Source of the DNA: Vicia villosa
Lineage: Eukaryota; Streptophyta; Magnoliopsida; Fabales; Fabaceae
Direction of reading: 5' to 3'
Length of the DNA: 64,000 bases
NCBI RefSeq assembly: GCF_029867415.1
Contig: NC_081181.1
Location: 121,101,183 to 121,165,182, forward strand
The position numbers were made by a program, and so were the translations under genes. Under the pieces are notes generated by a model. That model made no database searches, was not told the DNA's origin, and was given only the letters and a program-made list of their open reading frames with translations. This document shows, in pieces, positions 1-11,771 of this stretch. The first letter of the stretch is position 1. The number at the start of each line of letters is the position of its first letter.

Positions 1-2379
1 TAATTATCATTTAATTGATAATTGGTATGCACAATAGACTTATTCTATAATAATCTAAGGAGGATTATTATAAGAGTAAGTGGATTAGTAGAAAAATCCA
101 AAGTAAGTTGGAATAGAAGGATATTGGTTAGAAACCAACAAGATGGCAACTTTGTGATTACGGCATAGTTAGAGGGCATTTTGGACAATAGACATCTTGC
201 ATGAGTCATAAGGAGTTGTTTGGATTGAGGGATGCATATCTTTGTTAGAGAATCATTTCTTATGGAGAATAAAGAGATTAGAGCCAAGGAGAACTCATAA
301 CTTAAGTTCCATTTTCGTATTCCATGGCAGCCTCCACTAAATCAGGTATAACTCTCAACTCGTAACTCCAATCGTAACGATTCTGGTCCCATTGGAAAGC
401 TAACGAATTTCTCTTCGATTTGCACCTATGGTTCGCGTTCATAGCTTCTGTTTTGGAGGAGAAAACTGACCTTGAAGTTGTGTCAGTTATGCTGAATGTG
501 TGTTATGGAGAGCTACAGATTTCTTGATGATGGAGATGGAAGTTTGAGCAAGAGGGAGATGCAATAGTAACAAGAGCACCATCTTAACCTCCATTTGATC
601 CAAGGTGAGTCCTTAGATAGTGACATGGGGTTTGCATGTAGGGATTTCTCTTTTGGGGTTTAGGGATTGTGAGTAAATTAGGGAATCAATGATGCTAATT
701 ATGTTTGTTCTGCTATAATCCTTGCATGCTGATGTTCCTAAATGTGTTTATATGATGCAATTTTGTTGGGACTGTATTGAGAGTGCAGGGAATCAATTAT
801 AGGATGTTTGGAACTGGTTTAGAACCCTTAAAAACGCAGAAAATTGATTCTGCTACAGGGTATTCGGTTACGGGTCTTTGGGTAACCGATTACTCTATTA
901 AAAATGCAATTTTGGACTGTTTTTAGTGCCAGTAATCGGTTACTGAGTTTGGGTAATCGGTTACCCTGGGCGCAGGGGGGGAAAATCAGCAAACTTCGGA
1001 AATTCGTAACTTTCGGCTCGGGTATCGGAATTGCGCAAACTTTATATCGTTGGAAAGCTAGAATGTTTGATTTAATAATAGTGGATCCCCACTTAGTGAA
1101 TCAATGAATTAGTATGGGAACTTATGTCTTTACCAATTGATTAATAATTATTATGTCATGCATTGAATATAATGCCTATTGCTACTATGAATAGTATATC
1201 CATGTTTGAAAATGTTATGCCATTATGTATGATACATGGAACCTGTGGACACCGTCGTTTTGGTTAAACGAACGGAATTGATTGTATTGTGTGATTGACG
1301 CTTCTTATGCGTGTGGTATGCTAGAATCGAAGTGGGCCACTACTAGGTGGTAAGGCACCATTGTATATGGACTAGTTTCCAATTACCATTGTGATGTGCT
1401 CGTGAGAGTCTATGAGGCGTGTCTCACTTGCAGTTAACACATTGGCGTTCTTGGTATGATTAACACACCTGAACTACTGTTGCAGTGTGCTCGTGAGTTT
1501 CCGTACGGGGTTTTACTCACTTGTCGTTAACACACTTGCGTGCTCGGTATGGTGGCGTTATGCGGCTAAGTAAGCCTACGCATAACAGGTAAACCATCTC
1601 TAGTAATGCCAAGTAGGCTATATCATTAGGTTCCTACCCGGATGGACTCATGCGTCGAGACGGCGTGTTGCACTTGCCGTTAACACCACGTGCGTACAGA
1701 TGGTTAATGGGACGGTGTCGCCTCTTAGGCAAGGTCATCTCGCAGCCATGTAGGCCTGTGCGAACCCATTTAATCACTCTTGCAGGGTGCTTGTGCAAGT
1801 CTCTTGGCAAATAGGCATGGGTGAACCCACCGAGGGTGTGTGTGCAGCCTTGGTAGTTTGGTTGTTACCACTTCTAGATTCCCCGTACATGGGTATGGGT
1901 CTGCATACATGTTTGAGTACTATTTGTGTACTTGTGATATGATGACTCCTATGGTGGACGAATCATGTGTTTGCTCCGTATTTGTACTGGATGTGAGGAC
2001 AACCCCGGATCAATGGTGGATTCGGTTTTGATGCATGTACCTTGTAGATCCGAGTGGACCCGTAGGATAGGAGGACTCACTGAGATTTAGTAATCTCACC
2101 CCAATCAACTTATATTTTTTTTTCAGGTGCAGTTTAGTAGCGTTTGGTTAGTAAAAGGTTTGGACTGAAGACTTGGAAGTGGTGTTGGCTCGAAGACCTC
2201 GTTGGTTTTGACATTCCGCTGTGCGAGATCCATTGAAGACTCATGTATTATGCTTCTTAGTAGAATTTCATGTTGTATTTAATATGGATCTTTCTATAAC
2301 TATAGCTTTTGTATGTACTCAATATCAATTTTAACGTTTCATGCATAATATACTAGTCAGTTATGTATGGGGTGTTACA
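1..2379 (+). mobile_element. LTR-A: 3'-terminal LTR of a retrotransposon, cut by the window start
   Basis: Matches the complete LTRs at 19134, 25200, 31845 and 37907 from their base 28 onward, so only the first 27 bases lie outside the window. It ends in GGGGTGTTACA and is followed by TTACT and array sequence rather than by a primer-binding site, so it is the 3' LTR of an element whose body lies upstream. It lacks 38 bp present in the other LTRs (at about 1061, between two AG dinucleotides). Variants such as GTGTCGCCTCTTAGGC and TTGTCGTTAACACAC are shared with the LTR at 37907 and differ from the other three, marking these two as the same lineage. No gene is visible in it; the 63-67 aa open frames inside are not conserved proteins. 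Confidence 0.9.
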
Positions 2380-2384
2380 TTACT
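2380..2384. repeat. TTACT target-site duplication after LTR-A
   Basis: The LTR end TTACA is followed by TTACT and then by the array sequence ATTGATGCGGGG. The same five bases and the same unusual GCGGGG (GCGCGG in most monomers) follow the LTR at 40350. Confidence 0.8.
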
Positions 2385-4973
2385 ATTGATGCGGGGTAAA
2401 GTTTATATGTACTAATTAATTTGGATAATAATTAATGAGAAAGAAATAATTTACTTTAAGTATGTCTTTCCATTTAAAAAATAATAAGTTATGATTTTAT
2501 ATATTTTAATGTTTAAACAAATACATACAAAAATAAAATCGTGTGTAGGTTACCATTGAAAGCTAATTTATTTTTTTAATAAATAAATTAGCTCAATAAT
2601 TAATAATAATAACTAATAATAATTACTAAAATTAAGAAAGAAAGAGATTAAATTTTGAACATTATTATTTTATGTTCTAATTTGTTGGAATTTTGAAGAG
2701 CTGACGGTTGGTTTGAGAAGTTTAATGGTTAATATTATGTAATTAATAATTATGGTATAAATATATTTGGTATAATGTTAAGTTAAAGTGAAAAAAAACG
2801 TAATGATGATAATATTCAAGTAATTAAATATATTATGTACAATGAAGGATTATTGGGAAACAAATATTGTAACTTCCAATACCAACTAATTAAAAGAAAG
2901 AGATGCGTGTTTAAAGACCATATATTTGAAAAATGACCCATTCAAGCATATGTGTGCACCTCTCACATAAAAGAAGGATGATTCATTCAAGCATATGTGT
3001 GCACCTCTCACATAAAAGGCTTCCTTATAGAAGGAAGCCTTACAGTTTTCCGCAACAAAAGCTCTTCCTACCTGATCATCAAGAATGGTGGAGCCTGAGT
3101 CGGCAGTACATGCATACAAAAACAACAATGGTAAAAACAACTCTGTTCTTGTTGTTGTCACCATTTATTTGAGATTGAGTAATCTCAATAATACCTCAAT
3201 AATACCTCCAAGGATATCTTAAAAACAAAACATGTTCAGGGAATAAATAATATTACACAAAATTCAGAAATCTATCACAAAGAATACAATTAACTTACCA
3301 ACCAAAACATTAGACTGAAACCTTCCTTCAACTATGGCATCCAATCCAAGAAGGTTAAGGTAATAAGCAGGAATGTCAGGAAGGTTTGATTTTTTAACAG
3401 AAGTTGATCCACATAAAACCAATTTGTAAGAATGATTCGTCGACTTAAAAGAGAAGTCGTTTTTCGAAACTTTGAAATTCTGCATGATATAAGAACTTCC
3501 AGCTGATAGTTCGGACTTGAATTTGAAAACCAAATAAGTAGGTACAATCGCTTGAATCATATCATGTTTAAAAAAACAGAAATAATATTTGTTAGTAATA
3601 AGGCAGAACACAGTGTGTAAGACAAAAACAATAGAATTTGGGAACAAAATACCACCTTCGAATCAACTAAAACATTCTTTGTTAGAAGAACTTGTTACAT
3701 ACCATATATGCTTACAACTAACTGCAATCTTCCACAAATCCTTCGATCTTCCACAAATCCTTCGATGTCCTTCACAGAATCAGTAGGGCGAGCCATTGGA
3801 ATGCTTAAATAGCTGCAAGAAGAAAACAGATTTCACTTGGAAAATACCAAATCGTACAAATTAATAGAAAACAAAAATGGAGAAGAAACTTCAAACCTGT
3901 AAAAGAGAAAGTGAATACTGGTGTGCCATTGTTGGTTGTGATATATACTGTGCGAATTAAAAGTTTGAAACGCATAGAAAATTGAAAGGCCACAAGTAAT
4001 TTATTTTTTTGGGTAGTGGAGGAATTGATTTTTTCAAACGCATAGAAAACGTATCCATTCAATGATGAAATAAATTTTAGGGTTTAACCATTTAACGTGT
4101 AGATTTTTGAATTTGAAGCCAAAAAATAATGAATTAGGAAAAACAAATAATCAACAAAAAAGTTAGAGTCTGAGTTTCAGTTCATTTTTCAGAAGGCTTT
4201 TACTGGAATTTCCAAGTACTATTACTTTTATATATTAATAATAGATTAATTGCATTGAGCAACGAAAAATTGATTTTATGTTGAAAAGTTAAAAACATGA
4301 GTTTTAATAGCTATGATAATTAAATAGTCATTTACCCGTGTATGTCTGTGCCATTAGCCTTTAACTTCATGAATTATTGACATATTTTAAACATAATTTT
4401 AAAAATATATATATAAATCCACTTATATAGCTTTAGGATGATAAAAAACACGTAAATGAAATTTATTTCATTTTTAACTCCTAAGAATTGTTTTGATGAT
4501 ATACATTAATAATAATAATAATAATCAATAAATATTATTTAATTTTAGAATAATGGTTATTGATTTTGTAATCAATTTAAAAGGTGTAATTTTTTGTATT
4601 AAATACATAAAATATATTCCTATTTATTTAAACATTGGAACAACTATATTTATAACAATAGTTATTTCATTCCTATAATTATAACAATATTCAATAAAAT
4701 AAAAAATCTAATACGGCATTATCAGTACCCGTCAGGATACTTTTTAAATAAATTCATAAAATCACTTTTAATTATGATTCTTTTTAATTATTATTTTTAT
4801 ATCAATAAGTTCATATTTGTCATATCATCTTACATTTTTATTGTAGTTTAAAAGTATTCGTAATTATAGTTAATATATTAGATATATTTTAAAGAGTATC
4901 ACAAATAAATAAAATATATGGATATAATTATTGTATATTATTTTTTTACATTTTATTTAATAAGATAGAATTA
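2382..4973 (-). repeat. Array monomer M1 (long form)
   Basis: First tandem unit, 2592 bp, counted from ACTATTGATGCG to the next such site. It keeps a 23-bp stretch near 2671-2693 that M2-M7 lack, and the exon-1 region that M2-M6 lack. It has lost 54 bp near 4726, which removes the TC-terminus next to the hairpin. A 45-bp direct duplication (2941/2986) is followed by an inverted repeat with 9-bp arms GGCTTCCTT/AAGGAAGCC at 3018-3039. Strand is given by the pseudogene inside. The rest is AT-rich sequence without recognisable genes. Confidence 0.9.
3072..3796 (-). pseudogene. RPA1-like (replication protein A 70 kDa, OB-fold/DUF223-type) pseudogene fragment, copy in M1
   Basis: Three exon-like blocks can be read on the minus strand. 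Block 1 (3796-3656) starts MARPTDSVKDI and, after a frame change, continues KDLWKIAVSC...HIWSVTSSSNKE. Block 2 (3566-3299) encodes MIQAIVPTY, SAGSSYIMQNFKVSKND and LPDIPAYYLNLLG, ending at a GTAAGT donor. Block 3 (3217-3072) begins DILGGIIEISQSQINGDNNK and then runs into TGA. The motif order (MARP start, DLWKIAV, I.A..P, Y...NF.V, H.YKL, VDI.G) is that of plant RPA1-like proteins, many of which are carried by Helitrons; that family assignment is from memory. Decay is clear: the block-1 frameshift, TTTAAA in place of the intron acceptor before block 2, a 19-21 bp duplication in block 1 near 3735, and no C-terminal domains. It cannot make a functional protein. Confidence 0.65.
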
Positions 4974-5638
4974 ACTATTGATGCGCGGTAAAGTTTATAT
5001 GTACTAATTAAATTGGATAATAATTAATGAGAAAGAAATAATTTACTTTAAGTATGTCTTTCCATTTAAAAAATAATAAGTTATGATTTGATATATTTTA
5101 ATGTTTAAACAAATACATACAAAAATAAAATCGTGTGTAGGTTGCCATTGAAAGCTAATTTATTTTTTTAATAAATAAATTAGCTCAATAATTAATAATA
5201 ATAACTAATAATAATTACTAAAACTAAGAAAGAAAGAGATTAAATTTTGAACATTATTATTTTGAAGAGCTGACGGTTGGTTTGAGAAGTTTAATGGTTA
5301 ATATTATGTAATTAATAAATATGGTATAAATATATTTGGTATAATGTTAAGTTAAAGTGAAAAAACGTAATGATGATAATATTCAAGTAATTAAATATAT
5401 TATGTACAATGAAGGATTATTGGGAAACAATTATTGTAACTTCCAATACCAACTAATTAAAAGAAAGAGATATGTGTTTAAAGATCATATATTTGAAAAA
5501 TGATCCATTCAAGCATATGTGTGCACCTCTCACATAAAAGAAGGATGATCCATTCAAGAATATGTGTGCACCTCTCACATAAAAGGCTTCCTTATAGAAG
5601 GAAGCCTTACAGTTTGCCGCAACAAAAGCTCTTCCTAC

Positions 5639-6133
5639 CTGATCATCAAGAATGGTGGAGCCTGAGTCGGCAGTACATGCATACAAAAACAACAATGGTA
5701 AAAACAACTCTGTTCTTGTTGTTGTCACCATTTATTTGAGATTGAGAAATCTCAATAATACCTCAATAATACCTCCAAGGATATCTAAAAAACAAAACAT
5801 GTTCAGGGAATAAATAATACTACATAAAATTCAGAAATCTAACATAAAGAATACAATTAACTTACCAACCAAAACATTAGACTGAAACCTTCCTTCAACT
5901 ATGGCATCCATTCCAAGAAGATTAAGGTAATAAGCAGGAATGTCAGGAAGGTCTGATTTCTTAACAGAAGTTGATCCACATAAAACCAATTTGTAAGAAT
6001 GATTCGTCGACTTAAAAGAGAAGTCGTTTTTCGAAACTTTGAAATTCTGCATGATATAAGAACTTCCAGCTGATAGTTCCGGCTTGAATTTGAAAACCCA
6101 ATAAGTAGGTACAATCGCTTGAATCATATCATG
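5639..6133 (-). pseudogene. RPA1-like pseudogene fragment, M2
   Basis: Blocks 2 (6133-5866) and 3 (5784-5639) of the RPA1-like gene remain. Block 1 is deleted, which fuses the old 5' leader to the intron before block 2 and opens a chance 156-aa frame ending after the GTAAGT donor. It differs from M1 by YWVFKFKPEL where M1 has YLVFKFKSEL. The acceptor before block 2 (CTTAAG) is intact here although M1 lost it. Confidence 0.6.
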
Positions 6134-6460
6134 CTTAAAAAAACAGAAATAATATTTGTTAGTAATAAGGCACAGAAAACAAAAATGGAGAAGAAACTTC
6201 AAACCTGTAAAAGAGAAAGTGAATACTGGTGTGCCATTGTTGGTTGTGATATATACAGTGACAATTAAAAGTTTGAAACGCATAGAAAATTGAAAGGGCA
6301 CAAGTAATTTATTTTTTTGGGTAGTGGAGGAATTGATTTTTTTCTAACGCATAGAAAACGTATCCATTCAATGATGAAATAAATTTCAGGGTTTAACCAT
6401 TTAACGTGTTGGCTTTTACTGGAATTTCCAAGTACTATTACTTTTATATATTAATAATAG

Positions 6461-7007
6461 ATTAATTGCATTGAGCAACGAAAAATTGTTTTTATGTTGA
6501 AAAGTTAAAAACATGAGTTTTAATAGCTATGATAATTAAATAGTCATTTACTCGTGTATGTCTGTGCCATTAGCCTTTAACTTCATGAATTATTGACATA
6601 TTTCAAACATAATTTTAAAAAATATATATAAATCCACTTATATAACTTTAGGATGATAAAAAACACGTAAATGAAATTTATTTCATTTTTAACTCCTAAG
6701 AATTGTTTTGATGATATACATTAATAATAATAGTAATCAATAAATATTATTTAATTTTATAATAATGGTGATTGATTTTGTAATCAATTTAAAAGGTGTA
6801 ATTTTTTGTATTAAATACATAAAATATATTCCTATTTATTTGAACATTGGAACAACTATATTTATAACAATAATTATTTCATTCCTATAATTATAACAAT
6901 ATTCAATAAAATAAAAAATCTAATACGGCATTATCAATTTTCAGGTACTTTAGTTTTTATATATTATAATAGATAATAGATTGTATGACAGTACCCGTCA
7001 GGATACT
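6461..7007 (-). other. Helitron-like termini in M2: 3'-type hairpin plus two homologous TC-starting 5'-type ends
   Basis: On the minus strand, the hairpin AGTATCC-TGAC-GGGTACT (plus coordinates 6990-7007; 7-bp stem with one G-T pair, 4-nt loop) is followed by 9 nt and then by TCTATTATC... starting at 6980. A second start, TCTATTATTAATATATAAAA, lies at 6461. Both run into TAATATATAAAA, then TAA, GTAC, TG and AAATT in the same order, so they look homologous. Known Helitrons start with TC and end in CTRR preceded 10-12 nt upstream by a short hairpin. Here the end before the TC is ACAA, not CTRR, so this is a degenerate match. The same sites recur at +2266 in M3-M6. Confidence 0.4.
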
Positions 7008-7239
7008 TTTTAAATAAATTCATAAAATCACTTTTAATTATGATTCTTTTTAATTATTATTTTTATATCAATAAGTTCATATTTGTCATATCATCTTACA
7101 TTTTTATTGTAGTTTAAAAGTATTCGTAATTATAGTTAATATATTAGATATATTTTAAAGAGTATCACAAATAAATAAAATATATGGATATAATTATTGT
7201 ATATTATTTTTTTACATTTTATTTAATAAGATAGAATTA

Positions 7240-9505
7240 ACTATTGATGCGCGGTAAAGTTTATATGTACTAATTAAATTGGATAATAATTAATGAGAAA
7301 GAAATAATTTACTTTAAGTATGTCTTTCCATTTAAAAAATAATAAGTTATGATTTGATATATTTTAATGTTTAAACAAATACATACAAAAATAAAATCGT
7401 GTGTAGGTTGCCATTGAAAGCTAATTTATTTTTTTAATAAATAAATTAGCTCAATAATTAATAATAATAACTAATAATAATTACTAAAACTAAGAAAGAA
7501 AGAGATTAAATTTTGAACATTATTATTTTGAAGAGCTGACGGTTGGTTTGAGAAGTTTAATGGTTAATATTATGTAATTAATAAATATGGTATAAATATA
7601 TTTGGTATAATGTTAAGTTAAAGTGAAAAAACGTAATGATGATAATATTCAAGTAATTAAATATATTATGTACAATGAAGGATTATTGGGAAACAATTAT
7701 TGTAACTTCCAATACCAACTAATTAAAAGAAAGAGATATGTGTTTAAAGATCATATATTTGAAAAATGATCCATTCAAGCATATGTGTGCACCTCTCACA
7801 TAAAAGAAGGATGATCCATTCAAGAATATGTGTGCACCTCTCACATAAAAGGCTTCCTTATAGAAGGAAGCCTTACAGTTTGCCGCAACAAAAGCTCTTC
7901 CTACCTGATCATCAAGAATGGTGGAGCCTGAGTCGGCAGTACATGCATACAAAAACAACAATGGTAAAAACAACTCTGTTCTTGTTGTTGTCACCATTTA
8001 TTTGAGATTGAGAAATCTCAATAATACCTCAATAATACCTCCAAGGATATCTAAAAAACAAAACATGTTCAGGGAATAAATAATACTACATAAAATTCAG
8101 AAATCTAACATAAAGAATACAATTAACTTACCAACCAAAACATTAGACTGAAACCTTCCTTCAACTATGGCATCCATTCCAAGAAGATTAAGGTAATAAG
8201 CAGGAATGTCAGGAAGGTCTGATTTCTTAACAGAAGTTGATCCACATAAAACCAATTTGTAAGAATGATTCGTCGACTTAAAAGAGAAGTCGTTTTTCGA
8301 AACTTTGAAATTCTGCATGATATAAGAACTTCCAGCTGATAGTTCCGGCTTGAATTTGAAAACCCAATAAGTAGGTACAATCGCTTGAATCATATCATGC
8401 TTAAAAAAACAGAAATAATATTTGTTAGTAATAAGGCACAGAAAACAAAAATGGAGAAGAAACTTCAAACCTGTAAAAGAGAAAGTGAATACTGGTGTGC
8501 CATTGTTGGTTGTGATATATACAGTGACAATTAAAAGTTTGAAACGCATAGAAAATTGAAAGGGCACAAGTAATTTATTTTTTTGGGTAGTGGAGGAATT
8601 GATTTTTTTCTAACGCATAGAAAACGTATCCATTCAATGATGAAATAAATTTCAGGGTTTAACCATTTAACGTGTTGGCTTTTACTGGAATTTCCAAGTA
8701 CTATTACTTTTATATATTAATAATAGATTAATTGCATTGAGCAACGAAAAATTGTTTTTATGTTGAAAAGTTAAAAACATGAGTTTTAATAGCTATGATA
8801 ATTAAATAGTCATTTACTCGTGTATGTCTGTGCCATTAGCCTTTAACTTCATGAATTATTGACATATTTCAAACATAATTTTAAAAAATATATATAAATC
8901 CACTTATATAACTTTAGGATGATAAAAAACACGTAAATGAAATTTATTTCATTTTTAACTCCTAAGAATTGTTTTGATGATATACATTAATAATAATAGT
9001 AATCAATAAATATTATTTAATTTTATAATAATGGTGATTGATTTTGTAATCAATTTAAAAGGTGTAATTTTTTGTATTAAATACATAAAATATATTCCTA
9101 TTTATTTGAACATTGGAACAACTATATTTATAACAATAATTATTTCATTCCTATAATTATAACAATATTCAATAAAATAAAAAATCTAATACGGCATTAT
9201 CAATTTTCAGGTACTTTAGTTTTTATATATTATAATAGATAATAGATTGTATGACAGTACCCGTCAGGATACTTTTTAAATAAATTCATAAAATCACTTT
9301 TAATTATGATTCTTTTTAATTATTATTTTTATATCAATAAGTTCATATTTGTCATATCATCTTACATTTTTATTGTAGTTTAAAAGTATTCGTAATTATA
9401 GTTAATATATTAGATATATTTTAAAGAGTATCACAAATAAATAAAATATATGGATATAATTATTGTATATTATTTTTTTACATTTTATTTAATAAGATAG
9501 AATTA
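7240..9505 (-). repeat. Array monomer M3 (2266-bp type)
   Basis: I noticed no base difference from M2 when reading the two side by side. It carries the same deletions, the hairpin (9256-9273) and the TC-termini (9246 and 8727). Confidence 0.95.
7905..8399 (-). pseudogene. RPA1-like pseudogene fragment, M3
   Basis: Same blocks 2 and 3 as in M2, with block 1 absent, so it cannot be functional. It reads the same as M2 at the protein level. Confidence 0.6.
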
Positions 9506-11771
9506 ACTATTGATGCGCGGTAAAGTTTATATGTACTAATTAAATTGGATAATAATTAATGAGAAAGAAATAATTTACTTTAAGTATGTCTTTCCATTTA
9601 AAAAATAATAAGTTATGATTTGATATATTTTAATGTTTAAACAAATACATACAAAAATAAAATCGTGTGTAGGTTGCCATTGAAAGCTAATTTATTTTTT
9701 TAATAAATAAATTAGCTCAATAATTAATAATAATAACTAATAATAATTACTAAAACTAAGAAAGAAAGAGATTAAATTTTGAACATTATTATTTTGAAGA
9801 GCTGACGGTTGGTTTGAGAAGTTTAATGGTTAATATTATGTAATTAATAAATATGGTATAAATATATTTGGTATAATGTTAAGTTAAAGTGAAAAAACGT
9901 AATGATGATAATATTCAAGTAATTAAATATATTATGTACAATGAAGGATTATTGGGAAACAATTATTGTAACTTCCAATACCAACTAATTAAAAGAAAGA
10001 GATATGTGTTTAAAGATCATATATTTGAAAAATGATCCATTCAAGCATATGTGTGCACCTCTCACATAAAAGAAGGATGATCCATTCAAGAATATGTGTG
10101 CACCTCTCACATAAAAGGCTTCCTTATAGAAGGAAGCCTTACAGTTTGCCGCAACAAAGGCTCTTCCTACCTGATCATCAAGAATGGTGGAGCCTGAGTC
10201 GGCAGTACATGCATACAAAAACAACAATGGTAAAAACAACTCTGTTCTTGTTGTTGTCACCATTTATTTGAGATTGAGAAATCTCAATAATACCTCAATA
10301 ATACCTCCAAGGATATCTAAAAAACAAAACATGTTCAGGGAATAAATAATACTACATAAAATTCAGAAATCTAACATAAAGAATACAATTAACTTACCAA
10401 CCAAAACATTAGACTGAAACCTTCCTTCAACTATGGCATCCATTCCAAGAAGATTAAGGTAATAAGCAGGAATGTCAGGAAGGTCTGATTTCTTAACAGA
10501 AGTTGATCCACATAAAACCAATTTGTAAGAATGATTCGTCGACTTAAAAGAGAAGTCGTTTTTCGAAACTTTGAAATTCTGCATGATATAAGAACTTCCA
10601 GCTGATAGTTCCGGCTTGAATTTGAAAACCCAATAAGTAGGTACAATCGCTTGAATCATATCATGCTTAAAAAAACAGAAATAATATTTGTTAGTAATAA
10701 GGCACAGAAAACAAAAATGGAGAAGAAACTTCAAACCTGTAAAAGAGAAAGTGAATACTGGTGTGCCATTGTTGGTTGTGATATATACAGTGACAATTAA
10801 AAGTTTGAAACGCATAGAAAATTGAAAGGGCACAAGTAATTTATTTTTTTGGGTAGTGGAGGAATTGATTTTTTTCTAACGCATAGAAAACGTATCCATT
10901 CAATGATGAAATAAATTTCAGGGTTTAACCATTTAACGTGTTGGCTTTTACTGGAATTTCCAAGTACTATTACTTTTATATATTAATAATAGATTAATTG
11001 CATTGAGCAACGAAAAATTGTTTTTATGTTGAAAAGTTAAAAACATGAGTTTTAATAGCTATGATAATTAAATAGTCATTTACTCGTGTATGTCTGTGCC
11101 ATTAGCCTTTAACTTCATGAATTATTGACATATTTCAAACATAATTTTAAAAAATATATATAAATCCACTTATATAACTTTAGGATGATAAAAAACACGT
11201 AAATGAAATTTATTTCATTTTTAACTCCTAAGAATTGTTTTGATGATATACATTAATAATAATAGTAATCAATAAATATTATTTAATTTTATAATAATGG
11301 TGATTGATTTTGTAATCAATTTAAAAGGTGTAATTTTTTGTATTAAATACATAAAATATATTCCTATTTATTTGAACATTGGAACAACTATATTTATAAC
11401 AATAATTATTTCATTCCTATAATTATAACAATATTCAATAAAATAAAAAATCTAATACGGCATTATCAATTTTCAGGTACTTTAGTTTTTATATATTATA
11501 ATAGATAATAGATTGTATGACAGTACCCGTCAGGATACTTTTTAAATAAATTCATAAAATCACTTTTAATTATGATTCTTTTTAATTATTATTTTTATAT
11601 CAATAAGTTCATATTTGTCATATCATCTTACATTTTTATTGTAGTTTAAAAGTATTCGTAATTATAGTTAATATATTAGATATATTTTAAAGAGTATCAC
11701 AAATAAATAAAATATATGGATATAATTATTGTATATTATTTTTTTACATTTTATTTAATAAGATAGAATTA
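9506..11771 (-). repeat. Array monomer M4 (2266-bp type)
   Basis: 2266 bp. The one difference from M2/M3 that I noticed is A to G at 10159, just outside pseudogene block 3. Confidence 0.95.
10171..10665 (-). pseudogene. RPA1-like pseudogene fragment, M4
   Basis: Blocks 2 and 3 as in M2; block 1 is missing. The private base at 10159 lies in the former intron beyond the GTAGG donor. Confidence 0.6.

Larger units (their letters stand above)
4974..7239 (-). repeat. Array monomer M2 (2266-bp homogenised type)
   Basis: Exactly 2266 bp from ACTATTGATGCGCGG to the next copy. Compared with M1 it has lost the exon-1 region (join near 6171, AAGGCACAGAAAAC) and about 110 bp near 6410 (AACGTGTTGGCTTTT). 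It keeps the 54 bp that M1 lost, so the hairpin at 6990-7007 and the neighbouring TC-terminus at 6980 are both present. The open frames of 156, 92 and 79 aa are by-products of pseudogene exons and retained introns. Confidence 0.95.

Noticed and set aside
1840..2031. 63-aa plus frame in every LTR
   Set aside because: Short, without motifs, and present because the LTRs are copies. LTRs rarely code for proteins.
5453..5731. Recurring 92-aa minus frame (MVTTTRTELFLPLL...) in most monomers as a small secreted protein
   Set aside because: It spans the block-3 exon in the wrong frame, a splice donor and the 45-bp repeats. Its recurrence follows from the tandem repeat, not from selection.
5500..5739. 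Recurring 79-aa plus frame (MIHSSICVHLSHKR...)
   Set aside because: It is antisense to the pseudogene block and overlaps the 45-bp duplication, whose length keeps frames open. No known family.
5831..6301. 156-aa frame in M2-M6 as an intact gene
   Set aside because: It is created by deletion of exon 1, which fuses leader, intron and block 2. The protein start is leader sequence and it ends in intron sequence after GTAAGT.
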